This document shows, piece after piece, positions 1 to 6,877 of a DNA stretch of 17,903 nucleotides. The DNA comes from Xanthobacteraceae bacterium. GTDB lineage: Bacteria; Pseudomonadota; Alphaproteobacteria; Rhizobiales; Xanthobacteraceae. A program made the translations under genes and the position numbers. Each line of letters opens with the position of its first letter. Position 1 is the first letter of the stretch. Location of the stretch: contig JAICQA010000016.1 of assembly GCA_025929595.1 (NCBI GenBank), positions 1 to 17,903 on the forward strand. The letters are read 5' to 3'. Below the pieces are notes generated by a model that searched no databases, was not told the origin of the DNA, and saw only the letters and a list, made by a program, of their open reading frames with translations.

Positions 1-207
1 CGCATTCCGATCAATCCGAGCGGCGGCCTGATCGGGCTCGGGCATCCGGTCGGCGCCACCGGCGTGCGCATGATGCTCGACGCCCACAAGCAGGTGACGG
101 GGACCGCTGGCGGCTATCAGGTCGAAGGTGCGGCGCGCGCCGGCACGCTCAATATCGGCGGCAGCACGACGACGACGATCTGTACCATCGTCGGGCGCGC
201 GGCCTGA
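1..207 (+). CDS. Thiolase (acetyl-CoA acyltransferase family), C-terminal fragment
   Basis: The window opens inside this gene, so only the last 68 residues are visible. They contain the thiolase C-terminal signature: an NPSGGLIGLGHPVGATG block whose His15 (fragment numbering) matches the active-site histidine, followed by the glycine-rich final strand (NIGGSTTTTICTIVGR). In classical degradative and biosynthetic thiolases the end has a CxG motif. Here it is Cys-Thr-Ile, so the protein looks more like the SCP-x/lipid-transfer-associated thiolase-like branch than a textbook PhaA or FadA. The role would be acyl-CoA cleavage or condensation in the cytoplasm; the substrate cannot be told. The stop lies four bases from the stop of the convergent glutathione transferase-like gene. 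The family call is firm, the subfamily is not. Confidence 0.88.
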   Translation, partial: RIPINPSGGLIGLGHPVGATGVRMMLDAHKQVTGTAGGYQVEGAARAGTLNIGGSTTTTICTIVGRAA

Positions 208-211
208 CCGC

Positions 212-832
212 TCACGCGCGCTCCTCGCGCAGCACCTTCTGCACCGCCGGACGGGCTTTCATCGCTTCGGCGTGGGCGTTGACCTTGGGAAATTCCGTGA
301 TGTCGACCTGGTCGCGCCCGAGCCAGCCGCTGATCGTGAACAGATACGGATCGCAGATCGTGTAGGCGTCGCCGCAGACCCACGGGCCGCGGAGCATGTT
401 GTTCTCAATCAGCGTGAAGCATTCGCGCATGGTCTGCGGAACCTTGCGTTTCATGTCCGCGAAGGATGTGTCGTCATCCGCCCAGCGATAGCCGCGCCCG
501 CCATGGGCATGCGCCACATGCACGGTTGAGCACAGGTAACTGTTGAAGGCCTGGATGCCGGCGAAGGAGAATGGATCGTCGACCGGGGCGAGCTTGGCGG
601 CCGGAAAGCTCTGGGCCACGAAAGCGAGGATCGCCGGGGTTTCCGTCAGGATGCCCCATTCGGTGACGAGCGAAGGAACGCGGCCCTTCGGGTTGATCTT
701 GAGATATTCAGGCCCGCGCTGCTCGGCCGCGCCGAAGTCCACGCGAATGGCCTCATAGGGTGCAGCGGCTTCTTCGAGCGCGATATAGGAGGCGAGAGCG
801 CAGGTGTTGCGCGCGTAGTAGAGCTTGAGCAT
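212..832 (-). CDS. Glutathione S-transferase family protein
   Basis: This 206-residue cytosolic protein has the two-domain GST layout and typical length. The N-terminal thioredoxin-like domain (about 1-78) starts MLKLYYARNTCALASYIALE. Cys11 sits where beta-class bacterial GSTs keep their catalytic cysteine. The cis-proline loop NPKGRVPSL (47-55) and the glutathione-binding ETPAI (64-68) follow. The helical C-terminal domain (about 88-206) carries the folding motif around CDPYLF (160-165). GSTs of this type conjugate or reduce electrophilic substrates with glutathione; the substrate is not predictable here. I chose the ATG at 832 because AGGAA lies just upstream and the protein then begins directly at the first beta strand. 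A longer in-frame start at 868 would only add a non-homologous leader. It is convergent with the thiolase and divergent from the dienelactone hydrolase. Confidence 0.92.
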   Translation of the reverse strand: MLKLYYARNTCALASYIALEEAAAPYEAIRVDFGAAEQRGPEYLKINPKGRVPSLVTEWGILTETPAILAFVAQSFPAAKLAPVDDPFSFAGIQAFNSYLCSTVHVAHAHGGRGYRWADDDTSFADMKRKVPQTMRECFTLIENNMLRGPWVCGDAYTICDPYLFTISGWLGRDQVDITEFPKVNAHAEAMKARPAVQKVLREERA

Positions 833-962
833 GTGCGTTCCTGTGAGCGGTTGAACCGAGCCTTGCACACAGTAGACTGCCCGACGGCGCCGCCGCTACT
901 CGCCGCGGCGCCGGGTGCCGGCGTTTTGTCCGGTGCGGCCAGGGGCAAAATCCGGAGGAGTC

Positions 963-1871
963 ATGGGACAAAAGCTCAAGCTGAAAGCGGCGGACGGGTT
1001 CGAGCTCGGCGCGTATCGTGCCGATCCGCCAGGCCGCCCGCGCGGACGCGTGGTGGTGATCCAGGAGATTTTCGGCGTCAACAACCATATCCGGTCGGTG
1101 TGCGACCGGCTGGCGGAGGCGGGCTATGTCGCGCTTGCGCCGCAGATCTTCGACCGCGTCGAACGCGACTTCGAGAGCGGCTATACGCCAGACGAGGTGG
1201 CGCATGCGCGCACCTTCATCCCTAAGCTCGACTGGGACAAGGTCGTGGCGGACACCGAGGCCGCGATCGACGAACTGAAAAAGGAGGGCTCGGTCGCCAT
1301 CATGGGCTTCTGCCTCGGCGGCAGCGTGAGCTGGATCGCGGCGACGAAGTTCGGTGGGCTCGCGGCGGCGGTCTGCTACTACGGCGGACAGATCATGCAG
1401 CACATCGACAAGAAAGCGCGCTGCCCGGTGCAGATGCATTTCGGCGCGCAGGACACGCACATCCCGGTGAGCGATGTCGAGATCATGAAGCAGAAGCAGC
1501 CGCAGGCGGAGATTTACATCTACCAGCACGCGGGCCACGGATTTCATTGCGACGAGCGCGGCAGCTACGACCAGCCGAGCTCGCGCATCGCATGGGAGCG
1601 GACGCTGGGCTTCCTGAGTCGCAATTTCGACTCGACCGCGGAAGAGATGATTGAGGAAGTCTCCGCGCCGACGGCGACGCAGATCGCGAAGCAGGGTGCG
1701 GCGAAGGCCGCGAAAAAGCCGGCGGCGAAATCCAAGGCGCCGAAGAAGGCTGCCAAGAAAGCTGCGAAGAAATCCAAGAAGAAGGCCAAGAAGGCGAAGA
1801 AGAAAGCAGCCAAAAAGACCGCGAAGAAATCCAAGAAGGCCGCGAAGAAGAAATCGAAGAAGCGGCGTTAG
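963..1871 (+). CDS. Dienelactone hydrolase family protein with lysine/alanine-rich C-terminal tail
   Basis: The protein has 302 residues. Residues 1 to about 225 form an alpha/beta-hydrolase of the dienelactone hydrolase family. Glu35 in QEIFG, nucleophile Cys117 in GFCLGG, Asp164 in GAQD and His192 in HAGHGF match the family's Cys-Asp-His triad and its auxiliary Glu. No signal peptide is visible, so it should be cytosolic. Family members hydrolyse cyclic esters such as dienelactone in chloroaromatic degradation, but many are of unknown substrate, and no chlorocatechol genes lie nearby. The start is set by GGAGGAG just upstream of ATG 963. Oddly, about 60 residues after the catalytic domain (243-302) are nearly all Lys, Ala, Ser and Arg and end KKKSKKRR. 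This resembles histone H1 or AlgR3-type tails and suggests binding to nucleic acid or another polyanion. The domain call is firm; the tail's role is inference. Confidence 0.93.
   Translation: MGQKLKLKAADGFELGAYRADPPGRPRGRVVVIQEIFGVNNHIRSVCDRLAEAGYVALAPQIFDRVERDFESGYTPDEVAHARTFIPKLDWDKVVADTEAAIDELKKEGSVAIMGFCLGGSVSWIAATKFGGLAAAVCYYGGQIMQHIDKKARCPVQMHFGAQDTHIPVSDVEIMKQKQPQAEIYIYQHAGHGFHCDERGSYDQPSSRIAWERTLGFLSRNFDSTAEEMIEEVSAPTATQIAKQGAAKAAKKPAAKSKAPKKAAKKAAKKSKKKAKKAKKKAAKKTAKKSKKAAKKKSKKRR
1764..1838 (+). repeat. In-frame 18-bp direct repeat inside the Lys/Ala tail
   Basis: The sequence gcgaagaaatccaagaag occurs exactly at 1764-1781 and again at 1821-1838, 57 bases (19 codons) apart. Around both copies the tail is built of AAG, GCG, GCC and AAA codons. 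The in-frame spacing points to tail growth by duplication or slippage. Confidence 0.85.
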
Positions 1872-1876
1872 TGCAT

Positions 1877-1971
1877 CGTCGTCCCGGCCGAGCGAAGCGA
1901 GAGCCGGGACCGTCATCAGTCCATCTCTGAACGATCCCGGATACCGCGCTTCGCGCGGTTCCGGGACGACG
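1877..1971. repeat. Structured intergenic repeat with nested inverted repeats; probable bidirectional terminator
   Basis: The outer arms cgtcgtcccgg (1877-1887) and ccgggacgacg (1961-1971) are perfect 11-bp reverse complements. Inside lie two further hairpins: cccggc/gccggg (1883-1888 with 1903-1908), and ccgcgc-TTC-gcgcgg (1944-1958) nested in cccgg/ccggg. The alternative pairings allow one long stem or a cloverleaf of two. It fills the space between two convergent genes. The internal block CGAGCGAAGCGAGAGCCGGGA is, as far as I recall, a common intergenic repeat in Bradyrhizobiaceae; copy number cannot be tested here. Confidence 0.8.
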
Positions 1972-1977
1972 TATTTC

Positions 1978-3114
1978 TCAGTCCATCACCGGCGGTTTGG
2001 TCTTGAGCTCGGCAATGGTCGGATAGCCGATCTGGCCGAGCACCTGCTCCATTTCCGCTTTCAGCATTTCGAGGGCGACTTTGGGACCCGGCTTGCCGAG
2101 AGCTGCAACTGAATAGACGACGGCGCGGCCGAGCAGGCAGAAGTCGGCGCCGGATGCGATCGCCTTCACGATGTGCTCGCCGGAACGGATGCCGCTGTCG
2201 ATGATGAGCGGGAAGTCCTTGCCGACGGCGGCGCGGATCGCAGGCAGCACTTCGATGGAGGAGGGGAGCGAGCCGAGCTGGCGGCCGCCGTGGTTCGATA
2301 CGACGATGCCGTCGCAGCCGATCTCCTTCGCCCTGAGGCAATCTTCGACCGACATCAGGCCCTTCGGGACGATCTTGCCCTTCCAGCGGTCGCGGAGCTT
2401 TTTCAGCGAGTCCCAATCGAACTTGCCGGTGACTTGCGACGACATATAGCGCGCCATCGGCTGCACGCCCTTGATGGGCGCGTAGCGTTCCATGTTGGCG
2501 AAGCGCGGGATGCCGTTCATGAGCGTGCCGAGCGACCATTGCGGGCGCTGCACGAGCTGCCAGATTACCGATGGCGACCAGGCGAAAGGCATGGTGAACC
2601 TGTTGCGTAGATCGCGCAGGCGGCGCGGCGGTACGGGCACGTCGACCGTCACGAACATCACGTCGTAACCCGCGGCCTCGGCGCGATTGACGAGATCCTG
2701 CACCATCGGCTCGGCGCGGCCGACATAGAGCTGGAACCACGCATTGTCGCCCGCGACTTCCTTCACGCGCTCGAGCGAAATGCAGGCGGGCGTCGCGTTG
2801 GTGTAGGGAATGCCGGCCTCGACCGCGGCGCGCGCGATCGCTTCCTCGCCGCCCGGCCACATGATGCCGCCGGCGCCGATCGGCGCGGTGGCGAAGGGCA
2901 TGCTCCATTTGCGGCCGAAGAACGTGGTCGAGACGTCGATCTTGTCGACGTTCACCAGCATGCGCGGCATGAGCTTGAGGGCGTCGAATGCCTCGACGTT
3001 GCGGCGCAGACCGATCTCGTGGCCGGCGCCGCCGTCGAGATAGTCGAAGGCGAAGCGGGGGATGCGGCGCCTGGCAAGCGTGCGGAAGTCGTCGACGCAG
3101 GTAATTGTCGGCAT
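1978..3114 (-). CDS. FMN-dependent alpha-hydroxy-acid oxidase/dehydrogenase (L-lactate dehydrogenase-like)
   Basis: This 378-residue TIM-barrel flavoprotein belongs to the glycolate oxidase/LldD/mandelate dehydrogenase family and has the usual length. Visible family residues are Tyr25 in FDYLDGGAG, Gln128 and Tyr130 in WFQLYVGR, Asp158 in TVDVP with an arginine pair just after it, Lys251, the SNHGGRQL block with catalytic His275 and Arg278, and the phosphate-binding DSGIRSG (306-312) and LLGR (327-330). It should oxidise a 2-hydroxy acid (lactate, glycolate or similar) to the 2-oxo acid using FMN. The acceptor cannot be told. Residue 281 after RQL is Gly, where most relatives have Asp. ATG 3114 begins a normal family N-terminus; the longer frame from 3216 adds a non-homologous leader. 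The Shine-Dalgarno is weak. It is divergent from ettA across 140 bp. Confidence 0.92.
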   Translation of the reverse strand: MPTITCVDDFRTLARRRIPRFAFDYLDGGAGHEIGLRRNVEAFDALKLMPRMLVNVDKIDVSTTFFGRKWSMPFATAPIGAGGIMWPGGEEAIARAAVEAGIPYTNATPACISLERVKEVAGDNAWFQLYVGRAEPMVQDLVNRAEAAGYDVMFVTVDVPVPPRRLRDLRNRFTMPFAWSPSVIWQLVQRPQWSLGTLMNGIPRFANMERYAPIKGVQPMARYMSSQVTGKFDWDSLKKLRDRWKGKIVPKGLMSVEDCLRAKEIGCDGIVVSNHGGRQLGSLPSSIEVLPAIRAAVGKDFPLIIDSGIRSGEHIVKAIASGADFCLLGRAVVYSVAALGKPGPKVALEMLKAEMEQVLGQIGYPTIAELKTKPPVMD

Positions 3115-3254
3115 TCGATGGAGCCCTTTGGGAATTCGGCCGTGGCAGGGCGGCCATCCTAGAACAGCCGCGGGCTTGCCGTCATGGGCCGGCGCCGCTA
3201 CATACGCCTCGAACAATCTCCCCGAATTCTCGCGGTACGGAGCGCGCTCGCGGC

Positions 3255-4910
3255 ATGGCGGCAGGGCAATACGTTTACAGCATGAACGGCCTTTCCAAGG
3301 CCTATCCGGGCGGCCGGAAGGTGCTGGAGAACATTCACCTCTCCTTCTACCCCGACGCGAAGATCGGCGTGCTGGGCGTGAACGGCGCCGGCAAGTCGAC
3401 GCTCATGCGCATCATGGCGGGCATGGACAAGGAGTTCACCGGCGAGGCCTTCGCCGCGCCCGGCGCGCGGGTCGGCTATCTCTCGCAGGAGCCGCAGCTC
3501 GATCCCGCGAAGAACGTGCGCGAGAACGTCATGGAAGGTGTGGCGTCGAGTCGCGCGATCCTCGACCGCTACAACGAGCTCGCCACGAATTATTCCGACG
3601 AGACCGCCGACGAGATGGCGAAGCTGCAGGACGAGATCGAGAGCAAAGGCCTGTGGGACCTCGACTCCAAGGTCGATCTGGCGATGGACGCGCTGCGCTG
3701 TCCGCCGGACGAGGCAGACGTGAACAAGCTTTCGGGCGGCGAGCGCCGCCGCGTGGCGCTCTGCCGGCTGCTGCTCGACCAGCCCGACCTTCTCCTGCTC
3801 GACGAGCCGACCAACCATCTCGACGCGGAAACGGTGGCGTGGCTCGAAGATCATCTGCGCCAATACCCCGGCGCAGTGCTGATCGTCACCCACGACCGCT
3901 ACTTCCTCGACAATGTGACGGGCTGGATTCTCGAGCTCGATCGCGGGCGCGGCATTCCCTATCAGGGCAATTACTCGTCGTGGCTGGTGCAGAAGCAGAA
4001 GCGGCTCGAGCAGGAAGGCCGTGAGGAAGAAGCGCGCCAGCGGGCGATCGAGCGCGAGCGCGAGTGGATTTCCGCCTCGCCGAAAGCAAGGCAGGCCAAG
4101 AATAAGGCGCGCTTCCAGCGCTATGAAGAGCTCGTCAAGAAGTCGAACGATAAGGCGCCGCAGACCGCGCAGATCGTTATTCCGTCGGGCGAGCGGCTCG
4201 GGCAGAATGTCATTGATGCAGACGGCCTGAGCAAAGGGTTTGGCGACCGGCTACTGTTCGAAGACCTCACGTTCAAGCTGCCGCCCGGCGGCATCGTCGG
4301 TGTGATCGGCCCGAACGGCGCGGGCAAGACCACGCTCTTCCGCCTCATCACAGGGCAGGAGCAGCCGGACGCCGGCACGATCAAGATCGGCGAGACGGTC
4401 AATCTCGGCTACGTGGACCAGAGCCGCGACTCGCTCGAGGGCAACAAGACCGTCTGGGAGGAAATCTCCGGCGGCAACGACATCGTGCTGCTCGGCAAGC
4501 GCGAGGTGAACAGCCGTGCCTATACGGCGGCGTTCAACTTCAAGGGCGGCGACCAGCAGAAGAGGGTCGGTTCGCTCTCGGGCGGCGAGCGCAACCGCGT
4601 GCATCTTGCGAAGATGCTGAAGTCGGGCGCGAACGTTCTGCTGCTCGACGAGCCGACCAACGACCTCGACGTCGATACGCTGCGCGCGCTGGAAGAAGGG
4701 CTCGAGGATTTCGCCGGCTGCGCCGTCATCATCAGCCATGACCGCTTCTTCCTCGACCGCATTGCGACGCACATCCTCGCCTTCGAGGGCGACAGCCATG
4801 TCGAATGGTTCGAGGGGAACTTCCAGGATTACGAGGAAGACAAGAAGCGGCGGCTCGGCGCGGCGGCGGAAATCCCGCACCGGATCAAGTACAAGAAGTT
4901 CACGCGTTGA
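3255..4910 (+). CDS. ettA: Energy-dependent translational throttle protein EttA (ABC-F ATPase)
   Basis: This 551-residue protein aligns along its length with E. coli EttA (about 555 residues) and has no transmembrane segments. The first ABC domain has Walker A GVNGAGKST (41-49), signature LSGGERRRVALCRLLL (159-174) and Walker B LLLDEP (180-185). The second has GPNGAGKTT (352-360), LSGGERNRVH (441-450) and LLLDEP (462-467), with both catalytic glutamates present (184 and 466). Between them lies the charged P-site tRNA-interaction linker (about 245-310). The near-identical EttA phrases around THDRYFLDN, RAY-FNFKGG and the C-terminal RIKYK separate it from Uup, YheS and resistance ABC-Fs. EttA binds the ribosomal E site and gates the first elongation step according to the ADP/ATP ratio. 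ATG 3255 matches the EttA N-terminus; longer starts back to 3105 run into the neighbouring gene. Confidence 0.97.
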   Translation: MAAGQYVYSMNGLSKAYPGGRKVLENIHLSFYPDAKIGVLGVNGAGKSTLMRIMAGMDKEFTGEAFAAPGARVGYLSQEPQLDPAKNVRENVMEGVASSRAILDRYNELATNYSDETADEMAKLQDEIESKGLWDLDSKVDLAMDALRCPPDEADVNKLSGGERRRVALCRLLLDQPDLLLLDEPTNHLDAETVAWLEDHLRQYPGAVLIVTHDRYFLDNVTGWILELDRGRGIPYQGNYSSWLVQKQKRLEQEGREEEARQRAIEREREWISASPKARQAKNKARFQRYEELVKKSNDKAPQTAQIVIPSGERLGQNVIDADGLSKGFGDRLLFEDLTFKLPPGGIVGVIGPNGAGKTTLFRLITGQEQPDAGTIKIGETVNLGYVDQSRDSLEGNKTVWEEISGGNDIVLLGKREVNSRAYTAAFNFKGGDQQKRVGSLSGGERNRVHLAKMLKSGANVLLLDEPTNDLDVDTLRALEEGLEDFAGCAVIISHDRFFLDRIATHILAFEGDSHVEWFEGNFQDYEEDKKRRLGAAAEIPHRIKYKKFTR

Positions 4911-4920
4911 TCGCGAAAAT

Positions 4921-5022
4921 GCCGTCATGCCCGGCCTTGTGCCGGGCATCCACGCCTTTATACGTCGCACGACGTGGATGGCCGGGACGATCCCCGGATC
5001 AAGTCCGGGGACGGCCATGACG
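4921..5022. repeat. Structured intergenic repeat with three hairpins, distinct from the one at 1877-1971
   Basis: The outer arms cgtcatg (4923-4929) and catgacg (5016-5022) are reverse complements. Between them are cccggc/gccggg (4930-4935 with 4941-4946), catccacg/cgtggatg (4947-4954 with 4973-4980) and ccccgga/tccgggg (4992-4998 with 5004-5010). The theme of 'gcccggc...gccgggcatccacg...cgtggatggccggg...ggccatgacg' is, from memory, a very common intergenic element in Bradyrhizobium, Rhodopseudomonas and relatives. It follows the ettA stop and may end its transcript. It lies directly upstream of the transglycosylase. Confidence 0.85.
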
Positions 5023-5039
5023 ACCTGCGGAGTGGCGGC

Positions 5040-6257
5040 ATGAGATTTCTTGCGTTGACGATCGCTGGAATTTTTCTGTTCGCCGCGCCCGCCGCCGCCC
5101 AGCCGACCTTCAATCAGTTCATCCAGTCGCTCTGGCCCGAGGCGCAAAAGCTCGGCGTCTCGCGCAAGACATTCGAGGCGGAGACGCGCGGGCTGACGCC
5201 GGATCTCGGCTTGCCGGACCTGCACATTGCCGGGCGGCCGGAACGCGAGGCGGTGCAGTCGGAGTTCGTGCAGACACCCGCGCAATATGTCTCGGAAGCG
5301 TCGATCGCGCGCTTTGCGTTGCAGGGCAAGCAATATGCGAACAAGTACCGCGACACGCTGCTCGAGATCGAGCGCCGCTTCGGCACGCCCGGCTCCGTGC
5401 TGCTCGCGATCTGGGCGCGCGAGACATCCTATGGCGGTGCCAGGCTGCCGCACGACGCCGTGCGGACGCTCGCGACGCAGGCCTGGACCGGGCGCCGCAA
5501 GGAACAGTTTCGCGAGGAATTTCTATACGCGCTCAAGATGATTCAGGACGGCGAGGTTGCGCGCGCCGACATGAAAAGCTCGTGGGCCGGTGCCATGGGC
5601 CACACGCAATTCCTGCCGTCCGACTACTACAGGAACGCGGTCGATTTCGACGGCGACGGCAAGCGGGACATCTGGAATTCAATTCCGGATGCGCTCGCGT
5701 CGGCCGGCAAGCAGCTCGCCGACAAGGGCTGGCAGCGCGGCGGGCGCTGGGCGCATGAAGTGCGGGTGCCGGACAACATCGATTGCAGCCGTGCGGAGCC
5801 CGGCTTCAGGCTGCCGGTCAGCGAGTGGTTAAAGTACGGCGTGGTGCCGGCGCGCGGACGCAAGCTGAACGCAATCGAGCTTGTTGAGGAAGCCTCGCTC
5901 CTGATGCCGGAAGGAAGCTACGGCCCCGCGTTCCTGACGCCGAAGAACTATTTCGTGCTCAAGGATTACAATTTCTCCGATCTCTACGTCCTCTTCGTCG
6001 GGCACCTGAGCGACCGCATCGCGGGCGGGCCCGCGTTCGAAACACCGTGGAGCCAATCGAAGCAGTTGCGTTCGGCCGAGGTTGAAGAGATGCAGCGCAT
6101 CCTGACCGCGCGCGGCTTCTACAAGGACAAGCTCGACGGCAAGGCGGGGATGCTGACGCGCGCCGCGCTCGGCGAATATCAGAAGAAGCACGGGCTCAAG
6201 CTCGACTGCTGGCCGACACAGGCCGTGCTCGATCACATGCGCGGCAAGGGCAATTAG
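5040..6257 (+). CDS. Secreted lytic murein transglycosylase (MltB-like, SLT_2 plus C-terminal peptidoglycan-binding domain)
   Basis: The protein has 405 residues. A signal peptide is clear: MRFLALTIAG, a hydrophobic core, and cleavage after APAAA about residue 20. No lipobox is present, so it is periplasmic rather than lipid-anchored like E. coli MltB. The transglycosylase domain (about 22-325) has the catalytic glutamate Glu128 in LAIWARETSYGG, and the family blocks SWAGAMGHTQFLPS (181-194) and DFDGDGKRDIW (202-212). The C-terminal about 60 residues (344-400) are a PG_binding_1 module. The enzyme cleaves the MurNAc-GlcNAc bond with formation of 1,6-anhydro-MurNAc, and acts in wall remodelling or recycling. 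ATG 5040 is chosen because it starts the signal peptide. The upstream frame from 4974 lies in the intergenic repeat. A strong terminator follows. Confidence 0.95.
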   Translation: MRFLALTIAGIFLFAAPAAAQPTFNQFIQSLWPEAQKLGVSRKTFEAETRGLTPDLGLPDLHIAGRPEREAVQSEFVQTPAQYVSEASIARFALQGKQYANKYRDTLLEIERRFGTPGSVLLAIWARETSYGGARLPHDAVRTLATQAWTGRRKEQFREEFLYALKMIQDGEVARADMKSSWAGAMGHTQFLPSDYYRNAVDFDGDGKRDIWNSIPDALASAGKQLADKGWQRGGRWAHEVRVPDNIDCSRAEPGFRLPVSEWLKYGVVPARGRKLNAIELVEEASLLMPEGSYGPAFLTPKNYFVLKDYNFSDLYVLFVGHLSDRIAGGPAFETPWSQSKQLRSAEVEEMQRILTARGFYKDKLDGKAGMLTRAALGEYQKKHGLKLDCWPTQAVLDHMRGKGN

Positions 6258-6294
6258 GATGGCTTCCGCTTGGACTACATCTACCGCAAAAATA

Positions 6295-6321
6295 AAACGG
6301 CCGCCCGAAGGGCGGCCGTTT
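6295..6321. terminator. Bidirectional Rho-independent terminator
   Basis: A perfect 12-bp stem (aaacggccgccc, 6295-6306, with gggcggccgttt, 6310-6321) closes on a GAA loop. It is A-rich on the left and T-ending on the right. It sits between two convergent genes, so it can serve the transglycosylase on + and the small secreted protein on -. The minus side has the better U-tract (TTTTATTTTTG). Confidence 0.9.
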
Positions 6322-6340
6322 CCATTCGACTGCGTCGTGA

Positions 6341-6718
6341 TCAGCGATAGACGTAGTGCGAGGCGTAGTAGCCGCCCGGCGAGCACACCCAACGCGGCTT
6401 GCCATAGGGTTGGCCGTGCCGATTGACCTTGTAGGCCCAGAAGCCGTTCGGGCAGGCGACCGGCGCCGGAGCGGCATAGTGAGCTTGCGGGAAGTAGTAA
6501 TAGCCGGACACCGGCGCGTACGGGTAATAGCTCGGATGGGCGAGATGCGCGTGGGCGGCAGCGCCGTACAGCAGCGCGGCGCCACCAAGGACGGCTCCGC
6601 CGATGGCCAGACCGCGGATAATGTCGCGGGTGCTGGCAGCCTCGGCTGGAGCAGGAGCGGCGAGCGACGCGGCGCCGAGAGCAGCGGCGGTCACTAAAGC
6701 AAGAGCGGTCTTCTTCAT
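6341..6718 (-). CDS. Small secreted protein of unknown function with glycine-zipper segment
   Basis: I do not recognise a named family for this 125-residue protein. It begins with a convincing signal peptide: MKKTALALVT, then an alanine-rich core, with cleavage near APAEA-A at residues 27-28. The mature part starts with a Gly-xxx-Gly stretch (RGLAIGGAVLGGAALLYG, 35-52) that looks like a glycine zipper able to insert into or pack against a membrane. A Tyr/Pro/His-rich region (60-85) follows, then a compact C-terminus with two cysteines (Cys89 and Cys112) framing an FWAYKVNRHGQPYGKPRWV block. The cysteines could form a periplasmic disulfide. The start has GGGAGA about nine bases upstream. Similar short secreted proteins are common in Hyphomicrobiales, but I cannot assign a role. 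A much longer minus frame reading through it from 8383 is antisense to two real genes and is not used. Confidence 0.82.
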   Translation of the reverse strand: MKKTALALVTAAALGAASLAAPAPAEAASTRDIIRGLAIGGAVLGGAALLYGAAAHAHLAHPSYYPYAPVSGYYYFPQAHYAAPAPVACPNGFWAYKVNRHGQPYGKPRWVCSPGGYYASHYVYR

Positions 6719-6835
6719 TGGAGCGATCTCCCTGATAGCGGGCAGCCGGCGAGCCGGGCCCCGGTAAGCGGTCGACCGGCGCTTCGAGCCGGGCGACGAT
6801 ATAGAATACTTATGCCAATCTTGGCGCAAATTCGT

Positions 6836-6851
6836 TGTGACCGGGGTCACA
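6836..6851. promoter_or_regulatory. CRP/FNR-superfamily-like palindromic operator
   Basis: TGTGA-CCGGGG-TCACA is a perfect match to the enterobacterial CRP consensus TGTGA-N6-TCACA; the symmetric arms tgtgacc/ggtcaca extend to 7 bp. It lies in the divergent spacer, 26 bases before the thioesterase ATG and about 118 bases before the ATG of the small secreted protein. The position would suit repression of the former or activation of the latter. Binding by a cAMP-dependent regulator is inference. Confidence 0.5.
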
Positions 6852-6877
6852 TGAAAGCCGACTGAATCGGGGCGGAT

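Noticed and set aside
885..912. Repeated cggcgccg blocks upstream of the dienelactone hydrolase
   Set aside because: They are short self-complementary GC runs expected in such GC-rich DNA; no consistent long stem or spacing supports an operator.
753..1916. A 387-codon minus-strand frame
   Set aside because: It is antisense to the dienelactone hydrolase, and its Leu/Phe/Arg-rich start is the reverse of the Lys/Ala tail, not a real membrane protein.
4251..5453. A 400-codon minus-strand frame spanning ettA and the transglycosylase
   Set aside because: It crosses two well-supported genes and an intergenic repeat on the other strand, with no domain in its translation.
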